From IMG/VR virus record IMGVR_UViG_3300027969_002234, positions 1-34,160 of that record: a stretch of DNA of 34,160 bases; one strand, written 5' to 3'. This DNA is from a virus. Position numbers and translations under genes: made by a program. Of the stretch, positions 12,321 to 20,325 are shown in pieces. Below the pieces are notes generated by a model. That model made no database searches. It worked only from the letters and a program-made list of their open reading frames with translations, and was not told where the DNA came from. How positions within the stretch are numbered: the first letter of the stretch is position 1; each line of letters starts with the position of its first letter.

Positions 12321-13280
12321 ATGTTAAAGAAAGTAATAGCAATTATGACACTAGTATTAGCAAGTCACGCACACGCTTGGGAACCAAACGGTCCAGTTAA
12401 AGCGTTTATCGGCTTTGGGCCAGGATCGGGAAATGAAATTGCATTTCGCGGTGTTGCCGCCGAAGTTGAAAGAAACAATCCTAAGGTAAATTTTGTTATT
12501 CAAACAATGCCAGGTGCAGGTGGCAATATTGCCCTAGCACATGCGGTAAAGTTGCCGGCAGACGGAATGACATTTACTGTGTCTGGTCTAAGTACTTACG
12601 CATTTGATCCAGTGTTCTATCCAGAGCTAATGAAATTTACGCAAGGAGATTTATATCCTGTACTAGGAATTGCACGTAGTCCATTTGTTATCGTTGCTCG
12701 TCCCTCGAGCAAAGTGAACACAGTAAAAGAACTTGCGGCCCATTTAAAATCAGGTGAACAAGTCTTTATTGGAATTAGCGGGGCTGCTCCGTTCCTTGTA
12801 CATAGTATGTTAATGGAAAAGGCTGGTGGAAACTATGATACTGTACAAACTGTTATGTATAAAGGTCCACAAGAATCTGCTATGGCCGCTGCAACCGGCG
12901 AAGTTGAGTTTTCTATTATGCCAGTAACTGTGAGCGCACCTTTAATCGCAGGAGGAAAAGTTAAACTAATCGGCCTAGTAGGGGACAAGAAAATGCCACA
13001 GTTTCCAAATGCTGAACTTGTTAAAGATACACTACCAGGTGTAGTGTTTAATGCCATGTGGAATATTACTCTACCTAAGGATACGCCCAAGGATGTAGTT
13101 GACTGGTATGTAGCAGAATTTGGCAAGGCAATACATAGTGAAAATGTTAAAAAATACTTTGATCAAAATTATATGTACGCAGATCCTTTTAACGAACCAG
13201 TAAGTCACGCAAAATGGATTGCTACATTTAAAAGTCAAATTATGCCAGTCGCTGAAAAAGCCAAACCTCGATTCCGCTAA
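12321..13280 (+). CDS. TctC/Bug-family periplasmic solute-binding protein
   Basis: A 319-aa protein with a Sec signal peptide (basic MLKK, hydrophobic core, cleavage after A19 in HAHA|W). The mature part has family features: PGSGNEIAFR near the N terminus, MPGAGGNIA (about 63-71), and VMYKGPQESAMAAATGEVEF, the YKG...A..L.GEV-type segment. TctC proteins bind tri- and dicarboxylates or related acids for the tripartite tricarboxylate transporters TctABC. No TctA/TctB gene is present, so the phage protein would feed host membrane components. Shine-Dalgarno AAGGAAA. Probably acquired from a proteobacterial host. Confidence 0.9.
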   Translation: MLKKVIAIMTLVLASHAHAWEPNGPVKAFIGFGPGSGNEIAFRGVAAEVERNNPKVNFVIQTMPGAGGNIALAHAVKLPADGMTFTVSGLSTYAFDPVFYPELMKFTQGDLYPVLGIARSPFVIVARPSSKVNTVKELAAHLKSGEQVFIGISGAAPFLVHSMLMEKAGGNYDTVQTVMYKGPQESAMAAATGEVEFSIMPVTVSAPLIAGGKVKLIGLVGDKKMPQFPNAELVKDTLPGVVFNAMWNITLPKDTPKDVVDWYVAEFGKAIHSENVKKYFDQNYMYADPFNEPVSHAKWIATFKSQIMPVAEKAKPRFR

Positions 13281-13302
13281 ATATTGCTTATTGGAGAGCG
13301 AT

Positions 13303-14061
13303 ATGAAAGACCCTGTAGAATTTGTAGAAGAAATTTGGGAAGAAAACGAAGCCTTGTATAAGGCAAGTGAACTTCAGATTAAGGCGTTTTATGATAGTAA
13401 GCCATCTAAAGAAAAATTGATTGCTAACTTTACTAGACGTATGGTAAATGAAAGAATGAATTTAACTGAGATTTCTAAATCAATTGCCAGTGCTGATTAT
13501 TCTATGGATCCAAAAGAATTAATGTCGCTTGCCAAGCAAGCTCTTGATGAAGCCAATCACTACCGCATTGTAAAAGATGTGGTAGAATATCTAAGTGGTG
13601 AACCAGTAGATATTGAAAAAGCAGTAACTGAAGAATTATCCGATATCAATGTCAAGGGAGCTAAACTGTTAACCAAGTACAACTGCGAGACAGATCCTAT
13701 TGCTCTAGCATTGTATCAAACTATTGTAGAGGGTCATGCTAGCCGCAATTGGCAAATGATGGCTGATTGCTTAGATGATAAATTCCTATCTACTTCTTAT
13801 GCTAAAATTGCCAGCGATGAAAGATTTCACAGTAAATTAGGTCGTAGCCAATTAGTTAAGTTGTTAGATACGGCTGAGAAACAAGAGTATGCTCGTGTGC
13901 TAGCTGATAAAATTCGCAAGGATCTTTATTGGTTAAACTGTAGCGGAGGATTGGCTCTACAAGAGTCTAGAGATATCATGGATGCGTATTATGGAAAAGA
14001 TTGGGTAACTGAATCTATCGGAGATATGCCAACGGTATCTGCTAGTGAAATCTATAAATGA
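13303..14061 (+). CDS. Ferritin-like diiron-carboxylate protein
   Basis: A 252-aa, mostly helical protein with the ligand set of a four-helix diiron site: E50 (VNERMN), E83-x-x-H86 (DEANHYR), E143 (VEGHAS) and E173-x-x-H176 (DERFH). This EExxH-type pairing is that of ferritin-like oxygenases and oxidases. It could hydroxylate or desaturate a substrate, or act as a helper oxygenase. The start is the ATG at 13303 after GGAGAG; the longer frame overlaps TctC. A GATase and a 2OG oxygenase follow in tight overlap, suggesting one pathway. Confidence 0.8.
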   Translation: MKDPVEFVEEIWEENEALYKASELQIKAFYDSKPSKEKLIANFTRRMVNERMNLTEISKSIASADYSMDPKELMSLAKQALDEANHYRIVKDVVEYLSGEPVDIEKAVTEELSDINVKGAKLLTKYNCETDPIALALYQTIVEGHASRNWQMMADCLDDKFLSTSYAKIASDERFHSKLGRSQLVKLLDTAEKQEYARVLADKIRKDLYWLNCSGGLALQESRDIMDAYYGKDWVTESIGDMPTVSASEIYK

Positions 14062-14651
14062 AAATAGCAATTAGTCAACGAGAAGAAATTATAGGACAAA
14101 GCGAGCAGTCTTATGACTGCTTGGCTAAAGTCTGGTACACATTTTTAAACAAACACGAAATTATTCCCATCCCTAATGTTGTAGTAGATCGAGACTACGA
14201 CTTTGATATGCTCATCTTAAGTGGAGGTAACGCAAGCCTGGCTCGCTTACACACTGAACTAAAACTTTATAACTACGCACTAGATAACAATAAACCTATA
14301 TTAGGTGTTTGTCACGGTGCGTTTTTTCTTTGCGAAATTACCGGAGGAACTTGCGGTGATATTGAAGGTCATCGAGGTGAAGAACATGTTGTTAGAATGG
14401 AAGGACACAACACCATTGTTAACAGCTGGCATGGTTCTAATATAATTACTGTTGGTACAGAGTATACATCTATTGCTACTGACTTGGACGGTAATATAGA
14501 AGGATTCAAACACAATACTAAACCAATTTGGGGATTAGTATGGCATCCTGAAATGATGGAAGTACCTGTACTACCAGAAGAACTTAATACATTGTTAGGC
14601 ATAAACAAAAATGTCTTTAACCATAACGCAGACTGGATTGAAAATTTATGA
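14058..14651 (+). CDS. Class I glutamine amidotransferase-like protein
   Basis: A 197-aa protein with the GATase1 triad: nucleophile C85 in LGVCHGAFF, H163 and E165 in WHPEM. Length and a stand-alone domain resemble gamma-glutamyl hydrolases such as PuuD, or amidotransferase subunits that release ammonia from glutamine. Coupled on both sides by ATGA overlaps with the diiron protein and an oxygenase, it may supply nitrogen for, or trim, a modified small molecule made by that cluster. Confidence 0.85.
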   Translation: MKIAISQREEIIGQSEQSYDCLAKVWYTFLNKHEIIPIPNVVVDRDYDFDMLILSGGNASLARLHTELKLYNYALDNNKPILGVCHGAFFLCEITGGTCGDIEGHRGEEHVVRMEGHNTIVNSWHGSNIITVGTEYTSIATDLDGNIEGFKHNTKPIWGLVWHPEMMEVPVLPEELNTLLGINKNVFNHNADWIENL

Positions 14652-15385
14652 ACTTACTAGAAGAATCTGCATCATTAAGTGCTTATCATTTTGACCCAAC
14701 GCGAATAGATCCGAGATTCGATGCCGTTACTGGACTAGGACAATTTAAAGGCGACTGGAGCGCGGACATGACAGACGCTATTGCTAATTCTAAACCAGTA
14801 TCGATGGCAACTCGAACTCACAACACTCTCGGACTGTCCACAGGACCGTTTAATAAAGTATCTGTCAAGCCAGTAGGTGCTGATCTAAAAGAAGTCTATT
14901 ATAATCAAGAAAAAGAATTCTTTGACACAACTGACCTAAGTTACGAAGAATACGAGATCATAAACAAATCTGATGTGTTAGGTCCCACACTAACAAAAAT
15001 GGTCACAGCATTTAAACTCGAAACTCCACTAAGCTGTGCGTTTCATGTACAGTTTACTGGGCAAGTATTTCCTTACCATATAGATTTCTTTCATAGAAGA
15101 AACGACTATGCTAACTTTCCTCCAGAAAGAATAGCACGGTACATGGTTATGTTAACAGATTGGGAACCTGGTCACATGTTCGGATACGGAAATTTTCAGT
15201 ATACAGGATGGAAGGCTGGGGACTTTAGCACATTACTACATGCTCACACTCCCCACTATTCAGCCAACGGCGCATACAATCCGAGATGTATGTTGCTTAT
15301 TACGGGACTGAAAACTCCAGACACAGAAAAGTTTCTTTGGGAAGCGGCGAACAATAAAACCATTAGGGTTGACGACCTTAAATAA
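14648..15385 (+). CDS. 2OG-Fe(II) oxygenase-like protein
   Basis: A 245-aa protein. The double-stranded beta-helix pattern is visible: H144-I-D146 (PYHIDFF), a histidine-rich distal segment LLHAHTPHYSANG (H198, H200, H203) and R213 (NPRCMLLITG). The spacing resembles aspartyl-beta-hydroxylase or cupin-like oxygenases more than the P4H type. It ends the coupled 13303-15385 unit. The -35 of the following tRNA-like gene's promoter lies in its last codons. Confidence 0.78.
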   Translation: MNLLEESASLSAYHFDPTRIDPRFDAVTGLGQFKGDWSADMTDAIANSKPVSMATRTHNTLGLSTGPFNKVSVKPVGADLKEVYYNQEKEFFDTTDLSYEEYEIINKSDVLGPTLTKMVTAFKLETPLSCAFHVQFTGQVFPYHIDFFHRRNDYANFPPERIARYMVMLTDWEPGHMFGYGNFQYTGWKAGDFSTLLHAHTPHYSANGAYNPRCMLLITGLKTPDTEKFLWEAANNKTIRVDDLK

Positions 15386-15397
15386 AGAAGTTATACT
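15369..15397 (+). promoter_or_regulatory. Promoter placing +1 at the first base of the tRNA-like gene
   Basis: TTGACG (15369-15374), 17-bp spacer, TATACT (15392-15397). Six bases separate the -10 from G15404, the first base of the acceptor stem, the same spacing as at the four leaderless ATG promoters. Confidence 0.75.
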
Positions 15398-15403
15398 GTA
15401 AAT

Positions 15404-15515
15404 GTGGTCGTGACGGGAAATTGGCAGACCTCCGTTTTGTTGCAACATACAGAATTGGGATGGGGCAACGTCTTAGACAACGCCTTTGTAGGTTCGAGAC
15501 CTACCGACCACACCA
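15404..15515 (+). tRNA. Aberrant tRNA (Leu-like 5' half) with oversized central region
   Basis: Acceptor GTGGTCG (15404-15410) pairs perfectly with CGACCAC (15505-15511). T arm GTAGG-TTCGAGA-CCTAC; discriminator A; CCA encoded. The D-arm region GGGAAATTGGCAGACC is Leu-like. At 112 bases it is about 25 longer than a type II tRNA. The central part can pair CGTT with AACG and GTTGC with GCAAC, so an insert of about 35 bases could interrupt the anticodon loop; removing it would leave TTTAGAC (anticodon TAG, Leu) with a short variable loop. No standard anticodon arm can be drawn in the unspliced form. Confidence 0.65.
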
Positions 15516-15524
15516 ATTATAACT

Positions 15525-16145
15525 ATGAACTATAAAATATATAGAGACCCTTTTACATTTATTGTAATAGAAAATTGGTCTATACATCCAGAAAGGTATT
15601 ACTCCAATACCATAGAACTTATGCCGTTAATGAAACCTAGTGTAGTTTACGGTAACAATACACAAGTTCTTAACACCAAATACAAAAGCAGTCACAACCT
15701 ATGGCTTTACAATACTCCAGAAGGTAATAACCTCGCAAAAAAGTTTGAGAAAGACTTATGGACTGCGGAGTTTAAACAGATATTGTTTGAAACAAACGAC
15801 TCACTATTTCAAAGCGCCTGCTATACTGACAGCAGTCAAGTGTTGTTAAGTAGATACGAAGAAGATGATCATTACGCTTGGCACCGAGACTACAATGATA
15901 CCATTACAATTAACTATCTAATTGGTAAAGAGCCCCTAGGGTTCAAAGGTGGTGACTTTATATTTGGTGGATGGAATGACGAAGATCCTCGACATACCAT
16001 AACGTTCAAACCAAATACATTAATTGTATTTCCCAGTAGAGTTAAACATCGTGTAACTCCTGTTACAAATTTTACAGGCAATCCCGACGATGCTCGATTC
16101 ACCTTACAGTATTGGGGCAAACTCAAATACGTTGTCGAGCAGTAA
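15525..16145 (+). CDS. 2OG-Fe(II) oxygenase, P4H-like
   Basis: A 206-aa protein. Iron ligands H120-R-D122 (YAWHRDYND) and H175 (RVKHRVTPV), with R191 (ARFTLQYW) for 2-oxoglutarate. The sequence GGDFIFGGW between them is typical of phage P4H-like proteins. It starts nine bases after the tRNA-like CCA without a Shine-Dalgarno. Sixth and last oxygenase-like gene of the window. Confidence 0.85.
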   Translation: MNYKIYRDPFTFIVIENWSIHPERYYSNTIELMPLMKPSVVYGNNTQVLNTKYKSSHNLWLYNTPEGNNLAKKFEKDLWTAEFKQILFETNDSLFQSACYTDSSQVLLSRYEEDDHYAWHRDYNDTITINYLIGKEPLGFKGGDFIFGGWNDEDPRHTITFKPNTLIVFPSRVKHRVTPVTNFTGNPDDARFTLQYWGKLKYVVEQ

Positions 16146-16181
16146 TATTAAATTTAAATAAAAGAACAATAAAGGATCAGA

Positions 16182-17327
16182 ATGAGATTTCACATTTTAG
16201 GGTTACCACATACAGTAACCAGCAAAGAGTATAACGCCTGCGCTTACACTCAAAAAGTTTTAAAGTTTGGTAAGATGATGAAAGCCCTCGGGCATACTAT
16301 TATCCACTACGGTCACGAAGACAGTGATCTAGTATGTGACGAACACGTTACAGTTATTACAAACGAAGATTGGAATGTAGCTTACGGTGATCACGATTGG
16401 CGTAAAAACTTCTTTAAGTTTGACGTAAACGATCACGCATATCAAACATTCTATGCTAATGCTATTCGAGAAATTGAAAAGCGTAAGCAACCTCGGGACT
16501 TCTTACTACCATTCTGGGGATACGGAGTTAAACCTATTTGTGACGCACACCAACATGACATGATTGTAGTAGAGCCGGGTATCGGATACGCAGGCGGCCA
16601 TTGGGCACGTTGGAAGATCTTTGAAAGCTATGCTATCTATCACGCATACTACGGATTAGAGGCTGTGGGTAGTTGTAAGCAGGATTGGTATGACGCAGTT
16701 ATTCCCAACTATTTTGATCTAGACGACTTTGAATTTAGTAAAGAAAAAGAAGATTACTTTTTGTACCTCGGTCGTGTGTACTCAGGCAAGGGTACACACA
16801 TTGCTATTGAAGTTACAAGAGAGATTGGTGCCAAGTTAAAGATAGCAGGACAGAACAACTTGAAGGACATGGGATACGATAAGACTCCGGATCACGTTGA
16901 GTTTATTGGTTACGCCGACGTCGAAACTCGCAAGCGCCTAATGAGCCGTGCTAAAGGTGCGTTTGCTCCTAGTCAATATGTAGAGCCGTTTGGTGGCGTA
17001 CAAATTGAAATGTTGTTAAGTGGTACTCCTACTATTACCACTGACTGGGGATCATTTACAGAAAATAATATCCACGGACTGACAGGCTATCGTTGCCGTA
17101 CATTTGATCAGTTTAAATGGGCGGCTGAAAACATTGATAAAATTGATCCACAGGCCTGTAGAGACTTTGCTGAGAAAAACTTTAGCCTAGAGCGTGTTGG
17201 TAAGATGTACGAAGAGTATTTTCAAATGGTCATGGATGTACATACAGGCAATGGTTGGTATGAGCCACACCCAGAACGTACAGATCTAGAATGGCTGAAG
17301 CGTCACTTCCCAGGATCAGCACTATGA
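16182..17327 (+). CDS. GT4-type glycosyltransferase (GT-B fold)
   Basis: A 381-aa protein. The C-terminal domain carries [17 protein letters not shown] (194-210) and the EX7E motif E268-PFGGVQI-E276, followed by [13 protein letters not shown]; these bind the nucleotide-sugar donor in retaining GT4 enzymes. The N-terminal domain is the acceptor side. It forms a coupled pair with the next glycosyltransferase. Possible roles are phage glycan/DNA decoration or host-surface modification. Shine-Dalgarno AAGGA. Confidence 0.9.
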   Translation: MRFHILGLPHTVTSKEYNACAYTQKVLKFGKMMKALGHTIIHYGHEDSDLVCDEHVTVITNEDWNVAYGDHDWRKNFFKFDVNDHAYQTFYANAIREIEKRKQPRDFLLPFWGYGVKPICDAHQHDMIVVEPGIGYAGGHWARWKIFESYAIYHAYYGLEAVGSCKQDWYDAVIPNYFDLDDFEFSKEKEDYFLYLGRVYSGKGTHIAIEVTREIGAKLKIAGQNNLKDMGYDKTPDHVEFIGYADVETRKRLMSRAKGAFAPSQYVEPFGGVQIEMLLSGTPTITTDWGSFTENNIHGLTGYRCRTFDQFKWAAENIDKIDPQACRDFAEKNFSLERVGKMYEEYFQMVMDVHTGNGWYEPHPERTDLEWLKRHFPGSAL

Positions 17328-18262
17328 AAAAGGTAGTATTCTTCTTTGAACCAGACTGGGCGTTTGGTTCTGTACACTACGAACTCTTTAAGTATCTATG
17401 GCCTGAAGGTTATAACTGTCATTTACTAGCGTGGAATAAGTCTTACACTGTGCCGGAGTTACAAGAGTTAGATAGACACGTTGACTTTTGGGTTACTACA
17501 CCGCACGGATACAGATACTTAGAGTATATCTATAAGGCTGTACCGGCTGAACGAGTAATTGCCATTGCTCACGCACCTTTAGATTTAGAAGAACTTAAAC
17601 ATTATCACGGTTTAAAAGACTTTGATAGATTTAGGGGTTTTGGTGTTGTTAGCGAGTACCTAAAACAGTACAGTAAAGACATGGGCATAACAAGAGAACC
17701 TATTGTATGTCCTGTTGCGCTTAACTATCACACGTACTATAATGAACCCAGCCACGAATTGAAACGTGTAGGCTACGGTGGAACATATCACGAGCGTGAA
17801 GAATTTACTCAAGCAGATATTGATAGTAAACTAGCCCAACCTAAATTTAAAAAGCGTGGTTATTTGGTAAAAGAAATTGCCAAAAAAGCAGGACTTGAAT
17901 TTGTCGTAGCACAACATTACCACAATAGCTTTGTTACAATGGGTGGATTCTATAAAGCCGTTGATTGTGTTATTATGGCTTCAACTGAAGAAGGCGCAGG
18001 TTTACCAGTCTTAGAAGCAGGTGCGGCTGGAAAACTAGTAATTGGGACACCAGTTGGGCATTGGCCACAAAGAGTTGGCGATAAAGGTGGGATCGAAGTT
18101 CCAATTCCAGAAGAAGAATTCGTCCGATCTTGTGTGGAAATTTTAACTTATTATAAAAATCACCCCGCAGAGTACCGTAATCGCTGTCTCCAAATACAAG
18201 AACACGCAAAAACATACGATTGGATCCACTATTTACAACCCTGGATAACTCTGTTACAATAG
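17324..18262 (+). CDS. GT-B glycosyltransferase
   Basis: A 312-aa protein starting at an ATGA overlap with the previous gene; the longer upstream frame is not needed. An N-terminal [16 protein letters not shown] Rossmann start is present, and the C-terminal part contains the EX7E motif E223-GAGLPVL-E231 followed by [14 protein letters not shown]. It is shorter than usual GT4 proteins and its central part is divergent. It probably acts in sequence with the 16182 enzyme. Confidence 0.82.
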   Translation: MKKVVFFFEPDWAFGSVHYELFKYLWPEGYNCHLLAWNKSYTVPELQELDRHVDFWVTTPHGYRYLEYIYKAVPAERVIAIAHAPLDLEELKHYHGLKDFDRFRGFGVVSEYLKQYSKDMGITREPIVCPVALNYHTYYNEPSHELKRVGYGGTYHEREEFTQADIDSKLAQPKFKKRGYLVKEIAKKAGLEFVVAQHYHNSFVTMGGFYKAVDCVIMASTEEGAGLPVLEAGAAGKLVIGTPVGHWPQRVGDKGGIEVPIPEEEFVRSCVEILTYYKNHPAEYRNRCLQIQEHAKTYDWIHYLQPWITLLQ

Positions 18263-18269
18263 TTAAACA

Positions 18270-18313
18270 CCTACAAAACTAAAATTTGATTTCAAAATAA
18301 ATAGTTTTGTAGG
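18270..18313 (+). terminator. 12-bp inverted repeat, probable terminator
   Basis: CCTACAAAACTA (18270-18281) pairs perfectly with TAGTTTTGTAGG (18302-18313) across a 20-base A/T-rich loop. It is followed by CAGTTTTTCTT. Rho-independent termination is likely, but the AT-rich stem and position (28 bases before the next start) also allow a 5'-UTR role. The loop contains AATAAATA. Confidence 0.55.
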
Positions 18314-18340
18314 CAGTTTTTCTTATTGGAAGGGGGCGAA

Positions 18341-19069
18341 ATGGCTCGAAGTGCTACATTCAACTGGAGTTTACTCACCAGGAACAATCTCATCAAAATG
18401 ATGAGGGGGTGTAGCTCTCAAGTGGTCGATAAGAAACTGGCTGTAAAGGATCTGCAAAAGATTCTTTCAACACATCTCAAATCAAATCTCCCCGTTAAAG
18501 TAACTCAAGACCGAGACTGGAAAACAGAACCAGGTTGGTGCTATGTTGGCGGATTTTATTACAGTGGAAATGATAAAAAGGGTTACCAAGCTATTGAAAT
18601 ACTCTTCTCATATCATCCATTAGATGAAACACTAACACTAAGTAAAAACAGATTTGAAAGAATTTGTGTAGGAGTTGCGGACACACTACTCCATGAAATT
18701 ATCCACATGCGACAATATAGATCTAGAGAATGGAAAGAGTTGCCCGGATATTCTAGCGTAGCAGAAAAAAGCAGACAACGAAACGAGCAAAATTACCTAG
18801 GGCACCCAGATGAAATAGATGCTTATTCATTTAATATTGCTTGTGGATTAAGAAGTAGATTAGCTTCTTCTACGGAAGTAGCACGTCATTTAAACTTAGA
18901 TCACACAGATAAGCGTCTACGTAAAGATTCTTATTACATGTATCTAAAAACATTTGATCACAAACACAGTCACCCAGTTATCAAAAAACTAAAAAAGAGG
19001 GTAATGTACTATGTTTCTTATGCGGAACTAGGAAAGCCTTACAAAACAACTGATTGGTTAAAACGTTGA
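18341..19069 (+). CDS. HExxH zinc-metalloprotein (putative peptidase), first paralog
   Basis: A 242-aa protein. The start at 18341 is favoured by a strong AGGGGG seven bases upstream. H118-E-I-I-H122 (LLHEIIHMRQYRSR) is a zinc-peptidase motif; the third ligand may be E158 in GHPDEIDAYSFNIA. There is no signal peptide, so it acts inside the cell. A C-terminal HSHPVIKKLKKRV segment is shared with the next protein. Phages carry HExxH proteins of unknown targets, such as host-factor proteolysis or prohead maturation. Confidence 0.8.
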   Translation: MARSATFNWSLLTRNNLIKMMRGCSSQVVDKKLAVKDLQKILSTHLKSNLPVKVTQDRDWKTEPGWCYVGGFYYSGNDKKGYQAIEILFSYHPLDETLTLSKNRFERICVGVADTLLHEIIHMRQYRSREWKELPGYSSVAEKSRQRNEQNYLGHPDEIDAYSFNIACGLRSRLASSTEVARHLNLDHTDKRLRKDSYYMYLKTFDHKHSHPVIKKLKKRVMYYVSYAELGKPYKTTDWLKR

Positions 19070-19788
19070 AAAAAATTAAAAAATTTAATTGTAGTCCTAA
19101 ATTAAACAAGCCCGTAATCATTCCAGATCGAAAAACGATACTGTCAATTCTTAATGAAATGCGAGATGATATAGTCGGGCACTTCCATGATTCTGAAGAA
19201 TTAGTAAATGGAATGGCAGTCTTTGTCGGAGAACGTTTTAAGGTAGATATTAGTCATGCTGAAAGTCCAGAAGTGGAACAGAATGATATTGACTTTAATG
19301 CGTTCTATGACAGCGGACTAGACGAAAATGGTGATGTGCCAATTGAAATATATTTCATTACAAATCCTTCCAACGATTTTATTATATTAGACAGTGAAGG
19401 ATTTGATGTAGTGATACGCCGATTGGCAGATAGCATTATACACGAACTTATCCATATGAAGCAAAGCCGTAGTCGAGACTTTTTAGAAGTCGACGACATG
19501 GCATATACCTGCGTAGAAGATGAACTGTTAGAGGCGCAACTATATTTGGGTAGCACAGACGAAATATATGCCTACGCTTTTAACATTGCTCACGAACTTT
19601 TAGACAAAGCTGACCTCCAAACTTGTTTAAAGAAACTAGAAAGTCCGTCCAAAATTAAAATTGAAGACAGTATTAACTTGTTCTGTTACGTGAATACATT
19701 TGCCAAAGATGTAAGTCATCCTGTTATCAAACGGTTAATCAAAAGAGTCTACAAAACTTTGAACGAAATTGGTAAAAAATCTAATTGA
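19066..19788 (+). CDS. HExxH zinc-metalloprotein (putative peptidase), second paralog
   Basis: A 240-aa protein similar to its upstream neighbour. H126-E-L-I-H130 (IIHELIHMKQSRSRDF), GSTDEIYAYAFNIA with E166, and VSHPVIKRLIKRV near the end line up one to one. I place the start at TTG 19066, which forms a TTGA overlap with the upstream stop; TTG 19054 is an alternative. The insert before the active site is more acidic than in the first copy. The tandem duplication with divergence suggests separate targets or a heterodimer. Confidence 0.78.
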   Translation: MKKIKKFNCSPKLNKPVIIPDRKTILSILNEMRDDIVGHFHDSEELVNGMAVFVGERFKVDISHAESPEVEQNDIDFNAFYDSGLDENGDVPIEIYFITNPSNDFIILDSEGFDVVIRRLADSIIHELIHMKQSRSRDFLEVDDMAYTCVEDELLEAQLYLGSTDEIYAYAFNIAHELLDKADLQTCLKKLESPSKIKIEDSINLFCYVNTFAKDVSHPVIKRLIKRVYKTLNEIGKKSN

Positions 19789-19813
19789 CAAAACCACTTG
19801 AACCTGCTATACT
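19785..19813 (+). promoter_or_regulatory. Promoter for a leaderless gene
   Basis: TTGACA (19785-19790), 17-bp spacer, TATACT (19808-19813), then six bases and the ATG at 19820. The predicted transcript starts at the A of ATG. Confidence 0.85.
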
Positions 19814-19819
19814 AATAGC

Positions 19820-20056
19820 ATGTTTATAGTTAATCAAAACGATCAACCCGCAACAAAGACTGTTAAGTCTGATGATCCAAACTATTTGATTAGTGACGGA
19901 ATCACTGTGTCGCCTCGGGCAGGCATTGAAGTATCACAATCTTGCCCAGAGCAAATTCGTCGAACTATTATTCACGCATACAACGAAGGTTGGATCAAAC
20001 CATTCGCCGTTGTAACTTCAGAAGAATACACTTGGATGTCGTTGAGGCGCAAATGA
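19820..20056 (+). CDS. Small unknown protein from a leaderless transcript (78 aa)
   Basis: The ATG lies at the predicted transcription start, so there is no leader for a ribosome-binding site. The protein is mildly acidic, without recognised domain, and contains EQIRRTIIHAYNEGWIKPF. It precedes and overlaps (ATGA) the first lipoprotein gene and is probably co-expressed with the envelope cluster. Confidence 0.75.
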   Translation: MFIVNQNDQPATKTVKSDDPNYLISDGITVSPRAGIEVSQSCPEQIRRTIIHAYNEGWIKPFAVVTSEEYTWMSLRRK

Positions 20057-20325
20057 ATTCATATCGAGTCAAAGAAATACTCTGGGCAATCATATTTGTA
20101 CTTTACTGTATAATGGCCCTAACGGGATGTTCTACCCAAAGTTATCGTATGATGACTCCGTACGAAGTTTCGAACGTGCCAGTTGATTGCCTTAACCGCT
20201 CGGCTATTACGAACTATTTAGACAGCCAGAAAACTTTTAAACCAACCACAGAAAGAGAACATGAACAAATCAATTCTGTCAAATATAAACTTTGGCAAAT
20301 TCGTGCTGTGTGCCAGTCTATGTAG
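20053..20325 (+). CDS. Small lipoprotein A (90 aa)
   Basis: The start at the ATGA overlap (20053) gives a lipoprotein signal: basic N terminus, hydrophobic core IIFVLYCIMA, lipobox LTGC with lipidated C26. The short mature part (SNVPVDC..., then NYLDSQ) resembles that of the next lipoprotein (STFVPDC..., then WLDSL), so the two look paralogous. Localisation is to the inner or outer membrane of a Gram-negative host. It overlaps the next gene by 65 bases in another frame. Confidence 0.78.
   Translation: MNSYRVKEILWAIIFVLYCIMALTGCSTQSYRMMTPYEVSNVPVDCLNRSAITNYLDSQKTFKPTTEREHEQINSVKYKLWQIRAVCQSM

Noticed and set aside
15260-15448. Reverse-strand 62-codon frame
   Set aside because: Antisense of an oxygenase end and the Leu-like tRNA 5' half; not a gene, but it helped recognise the tRNA as Leu-like.
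15404-15515. Group I intron in the aberrant tRNA
   Set aside because: The extra sequence is only about 25-35 bases, far below the size of a group I intron, and no P7/P3 core is visible.
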